A stretch of DNA of 9,436 nucleotides, from the NCBI GenBank assembly GCA_003539755.1, contig DPOH01000170.1, positions 1 through 9,436 of the forward strand, read 5' to 3'. Source of the stretch: Clostridium sp. GTDB lineage: Bacteria; Bacillota; Clostridia; Clostridiales; Clostridiaceae. Numbering within the stretch: position 1 is the first letter of the stretch; each line of letters opens with the position of its first letter. Below, one piece after another: positions 1 to 5,328 of this stretch. A program made the position numbers and the translations under genes. The notes beneath the pieces are model-generated. The model did no database searches and was not told the origin of the DNA. It was given only the letters and a program-made list of their open reading frames with translations.

Positions 1-155
1 TTCTTATACCCTAATACTTTATATTTATCATCATCAAATAAACTTTTTTGTCCTTCAAAAGTTCGTCTTTCTATTTCTGGAAAAGATTTTTTCATAACAT
101 TAAAAAAACTATTAAAATCATTTTTATAAATTGTTTGTAATTCTCCTTTATTCAA
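1..155 (-). CDS. Probable GNAT-family N-acetyltransferase, N-terminal part only (cut by left edge)
   Basis: An open frame of 51 complete codons runs off the left edge. It begins at a TTG (153-155) with the ribosome binding site AGGTGA (161-166) five bases upstream; the first in-frame ATG is 20 codons in and has no such site, so TTG is preferred. The visible peptide contains YKNDFNSFFNVMKKSFP followed by EIERR and KVLGYK. This resembles the opening strand and helix of GNAT acetyltransferases, where an acidic or aromatic residue plus 'SFP..ERR' precedes the first long beta strand. The acetyl-CoA binding motif (R/Q-x-x-G-x-G/A) would lie outside the window, so the family call rests on the N-terminus only. 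It lies 43 bases beyond the antiporter terminator, so it probably has its own promoter; I see no convincing -35/-10 pair there. It could be another small alpha/beta protein. Confidence 0.5.
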   Translation of the reverse strand, partial: MNKGELQTIYKNDFNSFFNVMKKSFPEIERRTFEGQKSLFDDDKYKVLGYK

Positions 156-197
156 AAAACTCACCTCAAAATAAATTTTATTACTATATTTTATCAC

Positions 198-234
198 AAA
201 AAAAGAACTACCCTACTTTAAATAAGATAGTCCT
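198..234 (-). terminator. Intrinsic terminator of the antiporter gene
   Basis: Read on the minus strand, positions 234-204 form a stem starting AGGACTATCTTA that pairs with the segment ending GTAGTTCT. There are about 12 paired positions including several G-U wobbles, around a TTTAAA loop, followed directly by seven T (204-198). It sits 11 bases after the antiporter stop codon, in the correct orientation to end that transcript. The wobble pairs mean the structure is much weaker on the opposite strand. Confidence 0.75.
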
Positions 235-244
235 AAATTTATTC

Positions 245-1570
245 TTAATTATTAACGCCTTTGTTTCTATGATAATTATAAATATAAAATGGTATTCCTA
301 AAAGCATTAATATAAAGCCCCACATAACAGTTTCTGCTCCTGAACCATATATAGTCCAAATACTATAAACAAATGCTAATAATGGTACAATTGATTTCTT
401 TATAAAAATCTTTAATGTAATATTCTTTTCATCTCTGAACATAATCATAATTTCAGCAGCCACAGTTAAAAGATACACTGGTAAAAATGATAATGTTGCT
501 AAAATTGTCATAAACGTAAATGCAGATACCATTCCTTTTTGATAATTCATGATTAATAAAACATTAACTAACACAGAACCAATTACAAGTGAATTAACAG
601 GAGTTCCATACTTAGGACTTAATTTCCCAAAGAATTTTGGAAATACTCCATCCTCACCAGCTGCAAATGATACTCTTGCAGTTGATAAAATCCATCCTAT
701 TGTAGTTCCTAAAATACATATAACTACTGCAATACTAAGAATTTTACCTATACCACTTCCAAGATTTCTTGTTAAAATATCTGTAAGTGGTGCTCCACTC
801 ATAGCTAGTTCACTATTAGACATTACTCCCATACTTCCTACACTAATTAACATATATATTACTGCCGCTATAATTAAGCCATAAATAGTGCTCTTTTTAA
901 CATTCTTTTCTGGATTTTTAAGTTCCCCTGCTGTAACTGTTGAGCTTTCTAAACCTACAAATGCCCATAAAGTAGATGTTGCAGCTAAAGAAACTGTTGA
1001 CAAACCTTTTCCTGCTGGTGTTAGAGGCATTAGATTTGCACTATCAAAATTTAAAAATGCAACTATTATAAATAAAGCGAAAAATCCTATTTTAAATACA
1101 GTAACAAAACTTTGAATTTTACCAGCCTGTTTAACTCCAACAATATTCAATATAGTTACAGCCCATAATATTGAACTTGTAAATATTAATGATATTATTG
1201 GATTATTAAGAGCTGGTATAACTGCAGCTCCATAACTTGCTATAGAAACTATAATTGCTGCATTTCCAATCCATGAACCATTCCAATATAACCATGCACT
1301 AAGAAAACCTGCAAATTCTCCAAATGCTTCTTTAGTATACTGATAAGCTCCACCTGTTGATGGGAATTTTGATCCTAAATTGGCAAAAGATATTGCTATA
1401 AGTATAGAACCAATAGTTGTAAGTATCCATGCTATAATTGTCGCTAAAGGTCCAGAAATTTGTGCAAGAGTTGCTGGTAGCATAAACACTCCAGAGCCAA
1501 TCATATTACCACATACTAGCATAGTAGCCATAAATAAACTTATTTCTTTCTTTAGTTTTTTATCTTCCAT
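245..1570 (-). CDS. APC-superfamily amino acid/polyamine antiporter, AdiC/PotE-like (APA family)
   Basis: A 441-residue integral membrane protein of the APC superfamily, with about 12 hydrophobic segments, the usual length for the basic amino acid/polyamine antiporter group. The transmembrane-1 substrate motif is GNMIGSGVF (residues 21-29). The TM6 region LWAFVGLESS (201-210) is followed by the conserved cytoplasmic segment GELKNPEKNV. Compared from memory with the arginine/agmatine antiporter AdiC, the gating and substrate residues Trp202, Glu208 and Trp293 fall at the same positions here, and Tyr95 matches AdiC Tyr93. The position of AdiC Tyr365 appears to be Val. The family exchanges an external amino acid for its decarboxylated or deaminated product across the cytoplasmic membrane. 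The exact substrate cannot be read from sequence, and no decarboxylase or deiminase gene is in the window. AGGAGG lies four bases before the ATG. The gene has its own promoter and terminator, so it is probably monocistronic. Confidence 0.9.
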   Translation of the reverse strand: MEDKKLKKEISLFMATMLVCGNMIGSGVFMLPATLAQISGPLATIIAWILTTIGSILIAISFANLGSKFPSTGGAYQYTKEAFGEFAGFLSAWLYWNGSWIGNAAIIVSIASYGAAVIPALNNPIISLIFTSSILWAVTILNIVGVKQAGKIQSFVTVFKIGFFALFIIVAFLNFDSANLMPLTPAGKGLSTVSLAATSTLWAFVGLESSTVTAGELKNPEKNVKKSTIYGLIIAAVIYMLISVGSMGVMSNSELAMSGAPLTDILTRNLGSGIGKILSIAVVICILGTTIGWILSTARVSFAAGEDGVFPKFFGKLSPKYGTPVNSLVIGSVLVNVLLIMNYQKGMVSAFTFMTILATLSFLPVYLLTVAAEIMIMFRDEKNITLKIFIKKSIVPLLAFVYSIWTIYGSGAETVMWGFILMLLGIPFYIYNYHRNKGVNN

Positions 1571-1580
1571 TGTTCCTCCT

Positions 1581-1617
1581 ACATTAATATGAATAGCTAC
1601 ATATTATCTTTCAATGT
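1581..1617 (-). promoter_or_regulatory. Imperfect leader hairpin just upstream of the antiporter ribosome binding site
   Basis: The leader holds two nested complementary pairs: ACATT (1581-1585) with AATGT (1613-1617), and AATATG (1586-1591) with CATATT (1600-1605). There is an 8-base loop and a 7-base bulge on one side. The hairpin touches the AGGAGG at 1575-1580. It could affect access to that site, but it is short, AT-rich and weak, so a chance structure is possible. Confidence 0.3.
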
Positions 1618-1690
1618 TATAAAATTATAACTTTAAATCATTTCTATCTATTCTTATTATTGTTAAACAAAATAATATTTATCCTATGAA

Positions 1691-1699
1691 ATTATATCA
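1691..1699 (-). promoter_or_regulatory. Extended -10 promoter for the antiporter gene
   Basis: The minus strand reads TGATATAAT, a perfect TATAAT -10 box (1691-1696) with the TGN extension. No good -35 box is found at 16-18 bp; the nearest resemblance, TTTACA, is only 13 bp away. Extended -10 promoters tolerate a poor -35. Transcription would start near 1684, giving a leader of about 115 bases that contains the hairpin at 1581-1617. The rest of the gap up to 1818 is AT-rich, with no further feature I can support and no clear terminator for the gene ending at 1819. Confidence 0.5.
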
Positions 1700-1818
1700 T
1701 ACATATTTTTGTAAAAGAGATTATTTGGTCGAATTATGCTTTTGTGATTTTCAAAGTTATTTTTTTAGTATTTTTGCAATTATCTTTCACTTTTTTTATT
1801 AAATAGAAATTTCAAAAA

Positions 1819-2559
1819 TCAATCTTTATATTCCTCATCAACTATTTTTTGTACTTCTTCCAATTGAAAGCCAGTAGCTTCAGCTATTTCATCTATTTCT
1901 TCAAATCCCATTAAGTCTTTTGCCAGTGAAACCATAAGTCTTTTTATATTTTTCTCCACTTGTGGAGGCATATCTGACATACCTTCAAGACTTTCAGTTA
2001 AATCGAGATATTCAGTGCTTCCATCATCTTCATCCTCTTCTGATAATTTAAACAGCTTTCTTTTTTTAGCTTTTTCTCTATCAAATTTATCAAGATAAAC
2101 AAGCTTCTCATCACTTGTTTGAGTATCTTCATCTGAAAAGACAGTAATCCCTTCCTGTTCAAATAAATAAGCAGTCAAACCTTTACCACTGATTTTATTT
2201 CCTGAAAATGTTCCATCATATACTAAATTACAACCACAAGAAGGACTACCTTCTTTTAATATTGCTTTTGTTATTCCAATTTCTTGCGCTATATTTAATG
2301 CTTCATATGCTCCTTTTAAGAACTTATCTGTAACATCATTTCCTTTATTATCAATAACTTTTCCTTTTCCATTTATAATATCTTCTGCTGATGATTTTAA
2401 TTCAGCTGGATTTCTAGGAGTACTTAAACCACCTAACTGTTCAGGACAGATAAGAATAGCCCTGCCTTCTCTTAATAATTTTAAACATGTTTCATTTAAA
2501 TTATTTCCTCCACTATACTTACAATTTATTCCACATAAACATGCACTAATTAAATACAT
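1819..2559 (-). CDS. DUF523/TudS-type [4Fe-4S] protein (probable desulfidase) with C-terminal extension
   Basis: A cytoplasmic protein of 246 residues. Residues 1 to about 145 are a DUF523 domain, with ISACLCGINCKYSGG (4-18), CPEQLGG (38-44) and GSPSCGCN (104-111). The family member TudS is a thiouracil desulfidase that uses a [4Fe-4S] cluster held by three cysteines in these motifs; here these would be Cys7, Cys38 and Cys108, with Cys9, Cys13 and Cys110 as extras. I infer sulfur removal from thiolated bases or a related reaction. From about 150 the protein continues past the usual family length: a basic stretch (KAKKRKLFK), a very acidic linker (EEDEDDG), then a predicted helical end with EIDEIAEATGFQLEEVQKI, which resembles a helix-turn-helix or degenerate nuclease tail. 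The start is the ATG at 2557-2559, five bases after AGGTGGG (2565-2571); a longer frame from an upstream TTG would run into the heptamer repeat. It follows mutS2 on the same strand. Confidence 0.82.
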   Translation of the reverse strand: MYLISACLCGINCKYSGGNNLNETCLKLLREGRAILICPEQLGGLSTPRNPAELKSSAEDIINGKGKVIDNKGNDVTDKFLKGAYEALNIAQEIGITKAILKEGSPSCGCNLVYDGTFSGNKISGKGLTAYLFEQEGITVFSDEDTQTSDEKLVYLDKFDREKAKKRKLFKLSEEDEDDGSTEYLDLTESLEGMSDMPPQVEKNIKRLMVSLAKDLMGFEEIDEIAEATGFQLEEVQKIVDEEYKD

Positions 2560-2576
2560 ATATACCCACCTTTCTT

Positions 2577-2611
2577 CAGTTGTCAATTAACAGTTAGCAG
2601 TTAACAATTGT
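2577..2611. repeat. Left heptamer array of copy A, five units
   Basis: Five contiguous 7-bp units in perfect register, all starting with CA and matching consensus CAGTTAA; the fourth (2598-2604) is exact and the others differ at one to three positions. The array is followed by GTGGA just before the palindrome, a boundary motif that recurs at the inner end of the other arrays. Confidence 0.85.
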
Positions 2612-2615
2612 TGTG

Positions 2616-2636
2616 GATATCACTTTACGTGATATC
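2616..2636. repeat. Palindrome A1
   Basis: A perfect inverted repeat with 8-bp arms GATATCAC (2616-2623) and GTGATATC (2629-2636) around the loop TTTAC. No T-run follows on either strand within the expected distance, so it is not an intrinsic terminator. Confidence 0.9.
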
Positions 2637-2656
2637 TTTAAATTTATATTTCCTTA

Positions 2657-2684
2657 AATATACAAAAATCACAATTAATTACAA
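2657..2684 (-). promoter_or_regulatory. Possible promoter inside copy A, reading toward the DUF523 gene
   Basis: On the minus strand TTGTAA (2679-2684) is separated by 16 bp from TATATT (2657-2662). This is an acceptable sigma-A match in very AT-rich DNA. Transcription would start near 2650 and place palindrome A1 and the left heptamer array in the 5' leader of the DUF523 gene. The match may be chance; copy B lacks the same -35. Confidence 0.3.
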
Positions 2685-2700
2685 TCCAATAAATTACACA

Positions 2701-2729
2701 AGGTAAATATGCCATAGGCATATTTACCT
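2701..2729. repeat. Palindrome A2
   Basis: A perfect inverted repeat with 13-bp arms AGGTAAATATGCC (2701-2713) and GGCATATTTACCT (2717-2729) around ATA, the longest perfect palindrome in the window. It lacks a T-run on the minus strand, where transcription passes, so it is not a terminator. On the minus strand a perfect AGGAGG (2727-2732) overlaps its outer edge. Confidence 0.93.
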
Positions 2730-2734
2730 CCTCA

Positions 2735-2797
2735 AAAACTGTTAACTGTTACTTATTAACTATTAACTATTAACTGTTATTTGTTACCTGTTAACTG
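2735..2797. repeat. Right heptamer array of copy A, nine units
   Basis: Nine contiguous 7-bp units in unbroken register, consensus TTAACTG. Three units (2742-2748, 2770-2776, 2791-2797) are exact, and two more read TTAACTA. The unit is the reverse complement of the left array unit, so the two arrays could pair over about 35 bp in several registers. Confidence 0.9.
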
Positions 2798-2803
2798 AAA
2801 TAA

Positions 2804-5164
2804 TTATGCTTTTAGTTCTACAACAGTAACTCCATCTCCACCTTCACCGTAGACACCAAGTCTAAATGTTTTTACATGTGGATGTCTCTTTAACATTGCT
2901 GTTATTGCATTTCTTAGAACACCAGTACCTTTTCCATGAACTATAGTTACTTCTCCTAAGTTTGCTCTATATGCATCATCTAGATATTTATCTGTCTTAT
3001 AACATGCTTCTTCAGCATCTAATCCTCTTAAATCCACTCTAGATTCTATATTACTTAAATTTAATTTAACTTCTCTTTTTCTCTTAACCTTTTCTACTTT
3101 AGTTTCTTTAGATTGCCTTAAATCTTTAACCTTAACATTTATCTTCATAATTCCAGCTTCAACCTGAACTTCACCTTTATTATCAGGCATAGAAACCACA
3201 ATCACTTTTTGATTCAATGAAGGAAGGAATGCTTCCATACCTAAAGTTACTTTCTTTAGTGCTTCTCCTTCATTTTCTTTCATTTTGCTTAAACCTTTTT
3301 CTTTAGCTTCTAAGCTATCCTTAAGTTTTTTACGTTCTTCTTCAAGTCTAGCTCTTCCGCCACCTGAAATACCCATTTTCTCTAATGCTCTCATTGCTTT
3401 TAATATTTCATCTGCTTCATCTTTTGCATCTGAAATAATTTGCTTAGCTTCATGTCTTGCATCCATATAAGCCTTTTCTCTTGTTTTTTCAAGTCTTTGA
3501 AGCTTATCTTCATATCTTGCTTTTAATTCTTCTGCTTCTTTTTTAAGTATCTCAGCATCTCTAGCTTCCTTCTTAGCTACAATACTCTTTTCTTGTAAAT
3601 CTCTTATTAGATTTTCAAATTGAAGATTTTCTTCTGACATATATGCTTTTGCTCTTCTAATTACACCTTCAGCTAATCCTAATCTCTTAGAAATTTCAAA
3701 TGCATTAGATTTACCCGGAACACCTATTAACAATCTATATGTTGGTTTTAATGTTTCAATATCAAATTCTACAGAAGCATTTTCTACTCCGTCTGTTTTT
3801 AATGCATATGCTTTAAGTTCACTATAGTGAGTTGTTGCAATAAGTTTTGCCCCTCTTGCTCTTAATGTTTCCAGTATTGAAACTGCAAGTGCTGCACCTT
3901 CTGCTGGATCTGTACCAGAACCAATTTCATCAAATAGTACAAGGGAATTATTATCAACATGTTTCATTATCTCAACTATATTAGTCATATGTGATGAGAA
4001 TGTAGATAAACTTTGTTCTATACTTTGTTCATCCCCTATTTCAGCAAATACTTCACTGAAAAATGCAATAGATGAATTATCTCTTGCTGGAATTAACAAT
4101 CCACTAAGTCCCATAATATGAAGCAAACCTACCATTTTTATAGTAACAGTCTTACCACCAGTATTAGGTCCAGTAATCATTAATGTATCAAATTCACCAC
4201 CTAAATAAACATCAGATGGTACAACCTTATCATCTTCAATTAATGGATGTCTTCCCGATAGTATATTAAAACTTCCATCTTCTCTTATTACAGGCTTAAC
4301 TGCTTTAAGTTTTTCTCCATATCTAGCTTTTGCAAATATAAAATCAAATTCTACAAGCATTTTAAAGTTGCTTAAACATGCATCGCTATTTTGTTTCACT
4401 TTTAGAGATAATGCTGCAAGTATTCTTTCTATTTCAGCTTTTTCTTTAAGCATTAATTCTCTAATTTCGTTGTTTAAATTAACTAAACTCATAGGTTCTA
4501 TAAAGAAAGTAGCACCTGTTGAACTTTGGTCATGAACAATACCTGGTACTGCACTCTTATATTCTGATTTTACAGGGATTACATATCTATCCCCTCTCAT
4601 TGTATATAAATCATCTTGTAAATACTTAGAGTTACTTCTTACAATCGAACTTACCTTTTCTCTTACAGATGAGTTCTTTTCCTTTAAACTTCTTCTTATA
4701 GCATGTAAAGTAGGGCTTGCCTTGTCACTTACTTCTTCTTCTGAAACAATAGATCTTTCTATTTCATCTTCAAGAGGCTTTATTGGAGTAAGTATATATG
4801 CTAAATCTTCTAATCTTTCATAAGGCTGTTCATTTTCTTCTCTTTTGAAGAATTCCTTCATATTTCTTGTAGCTCTTAATGTACTTCCTATTCTTAAAAG
4901 CTGACCTGGTGTTAAAGTTCCACCTTTTCTAGCTCTTTCAACACCTTCATGAATATCAAAAAGCCCTTCTAAAGGTGGATTACCTTTGCCTATTAAAACT
5001 TGAAGTGCTTCATCTGTTTCTTCAAGCTTATTATTTAATTCATATAAATTATCAAATGGCTTTAAATCTTCTATCTTTTCTTTTCCTGCCTGTGTACGCG
5101 CATAAGTTTTAATTTTGTCTTTTATTTTATTAAATTCTAAAATTCTTAAACTTTTTTCATTCAT
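2804..5164 (-). CDS. mutS2: Endonuclease/ATPase MutS2
   Basis: A 786-residue MutS2, the normal length for the family. The N-terminal MutS-type core region (residues 1 to about 300) contains STGATFFIEP (215-224). The ABC-type ATPase follows, with Walker A GPNTGGKT (332-339), the signature region EQSLSTFSSHM (383-393), Walker B LVLFDEIGSGTDP (408-420) and the H-loop TTHYSELK (444-451). A long charged coiled coil spans about 510-635, then a small beta-rich region (about 640-685). The C-terminal Smr domain has DLRG (711-714) and HGKGTGVLR (743-751). MutS2 proteins lack the mismatch-recognition domain of MutS; members are reported to suppress recombination and, in Bacillus, to act on collided ribosomes. 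The start is the ATG at 5162-5164, five bases after GGGGTG (5170-5175). A longer frame to 5239 adds 25 residues encoded by the repeat and lacks MutS2 similarity. Repeat elements flank the gene on both sides. Confidence 0.97.
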   Translation of the reverse strand: MNEKSLRILEFNKIKDKIKTYARTQAGKEKIEDLKPFDNLYELNNKLEETDEALQVLIGKGNPPLEGLFDIHEGVERARKGGTLTPGQLLRIGSTLRATRNMKEFFKREENEQPYERLEDLAYILTPIKPLEDEIERSIVSEEEVSDKASPTLHAIRRSLKEKNSSVREKVSSIVRSNSKYLQDDLYTMRGDRYVIPVKSEYKSAVPGIVHDQSSTGATFFIEPMSLVNLNNEIRELMLKEKAEIERILAALSLKVKQNSDACLSNFKMLVEFDFIFAKARYGEKLKAVKPVIREDGSFNILSGRHPLIEDDKVVPSDVYLGGEFDTLMITGPNTGGKTVTIKMVGLLHIMGLSGLLIPARDNSSIAFFSEVFAEIGDEQSIEQSLSTFSSHMTNIVEIMKHVDNNSLVLFDEIGSGTDPAEGAALAVSILETLRARGAKLIATTHYSELKAYALKTDGVENASVEFDIETLKPTYRLLIGVPGKSNAFEISKRLGLAEGVIRRAKAYMSEENLQFENLIRDLQEKSIVAKKEARDAEILKKEAEELKARYEDKLQRLEKTREKAYMDARHEAKQIISDAKDEADEILKAMRALEKMGISGGGRARLEEERKKLKDSLEAKEKGLSKMKENEGEALKKVTLGMEAFLPSLNQKVIVVSMPDNKGEVQVEAGIMKINVKVKDLRQSKETKVEKVKRKREVKLNLSNIESRVDLRGLDAEEACYKTDKYLDDAYRANLGEVTIVHGKGTGVLRNAITAMLKRHPHVKTFRLGVYGEGGDGVTVVELKA

Positions 5165-5182
5165 AAAAACACCCCGTTTGTT

Positions 5183-5217
5183 CAGTGGAAAGTTAAAAAT
5201 TGAAAGTTGAAAGTTAA
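5183..5217. repeat. Left heptamer array of copy B, five units
   Basis: Five contiguous 7-bp units in register. The first reads CAGTGGA; the next four follow AARTTRA (for example AAGTTGA at 5204-5210). The longer, rejected mutS2 reading frame translates this array. Confidence 0.8.
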
Positions 5218-5221
5218 GGAT

Positions 5222-5243
5222 GATATTGCGCAAGCGCAATATC
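5222..5243. repeat. Palindrome B1
   Basis: A perfect inverted repeat: arm GATATTGCGC (5222-5231), loop AA, arm GCGCAATATC (5234-5243). It is the positional equivalent of palindrome A1. The outer GATAT/ATATC is shared, while the inner part has changed on both arms with pairing kept. There is no T-run after it on either strand. Confidence 0.92.
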
Positions 5244-5261
5244 TTTAAATATATATTTCAT

Positions 5262-5281
5262 AAAATCTGCTCGCAGATTTT
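5262..5281. repeat. Palindrome B2
   Basis: A perfect inverted repeat: arm AAAATCTGC (5262-5270), centre TC, arm GCAGATTTT (5273-5281). On the plus strand seven T follow, so it looks like an intrinsic terminator in that direction, but no plus-strand gene ends here. On the minus strand only four T belong to the stem and it could at most weaken read-through from the U32 gene to mutS2. Confidence 0.9.
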
Positions 5282-5286
5282 TTTCC

Positions 5287-5321
5287 TCTACTATCAACTC
5301 TCCACTATCAACTCTCAACTA
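5287..5321. repeat. Right heptamer array of copy B, five units
   Basis: Five contiguous 7-bp units in register, consensus TCAACTM. The units at 5294-5300 and 5308-5314 are identical (TCAACTC), and those at 5287 and 5301 carry one change from TCAACTA. Confidence 0.88.
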
Positions 5322-5328
5322 GCAATAG

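Larger units (their letters stand above)
2577..2797. repeat. Structured intergenic repeat, copy A (inverted heptamer arrays around two palindromes)
   Basis: This 221-bp element fills the gap between the DUF523 gene and mutS2. From left to right: five tandem 7-bp units of CAGTTAA type (2577-2611); a perfect palindrome (2616-2636); an AT-rich core shared with copy B (2632-2659); a spacer; a second perfect palindrome (2701-2729); and nine tandem units of TTAACTG type (2735-2797), the reverse complement of the left unit. The left end begins six bases from the ribosome binding site of the DUF523 gene, and the right end stops six bases from the mutS2 stop codon. TTCAGTT occurs at the left tip and AACTGAA at the right tip, so the ends are inverted repeats. 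No transposase is encoded. It looks like a small non-autonomous element, but I cannot assign it to a named family. Confidence 0.85.
5183..5321. repeat. Structured intergenic repeat, copy B (same architecture as copy A)
   Basis: This 139-bp element fills the gap between mutS2 and the U32 gene. It has five 7-bp units of AAGTTRA type (5183-5217), a perfect palindrome (5222-5243), an AT-rich core (5239-5266) matching copy A at 25 of 28 positions, a second perfect palindrome (5262-5281), and five units of TCAACTM type (5287-5321), the inverse of the left unit. It begins seven bases from the mutS2 ribosome binding site and stops seven bases from the U32 stop codon. As in copy A, TTCAGT marks the left tip, and the inner end of each array carries an RGGA motif (AAGGA on the left, GAGGA on the right read inward). 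It is shorter than copy A because it lacks the AT-rich spacer before the second palindrome and has fewer right-hand units. Confidence 0.85.

Noticed and set aside
549..1592. Plus-strand ORFs over the antiporter gene (549-884, 888-1115, 1380-1592)
   Set aside because: They are antisense shadows of a well-supported membrane protein gene, with no ribosome binding sites or family motifs.
1571..1690. Riboswitch (for example lysine) in the antiporter leader
   Set aside because: The leader is about 115 bases and shows only one weak imperfect hairpin; none of the multi-helix structure of a lysine riboswitch is visible.
2560..2586. TTG start adding nine residues to the DUF523 protein
   Set aside because: It overlaps the heptamer array and would translate through the AGGTGGG at 2565-2571 that serves the ATG at 2557-2559, where the domain begins.
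2735..2797. CRISPR array
   Set aside because: The units are contiguous 7-mers with no spacers, far too short for CRISPR repeats, and no cas genes are present.
5165..5239. 25-residue N-terminal extension of MutS2
   Set aside because: It is translated repeat sequence (left heptamer array of copy B), has no good ribosome binding site, and GGGGTG precedes the internal ATG at 5162-5164, where MutS2 similarity begins.
5222..5243. Terminator between the U32 gene and mutS2
   Set aside because: Palindrome B1 is not followed by a T-run in the direction of transcription.
5201..5263. 15-codon minus-strand frame in copy B
   Set aside because: No ribosome binding site at a usable distance, and the frame is not shared with copy A.
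5262..5284. Intrinsic terminator on the plus strand (palindrome B2 plus seven T)
   Set aside because: No plus-strand gene ends nearby, and the hairpin is better explained as part of the repeat element. A weak effect on either strand is still possible.
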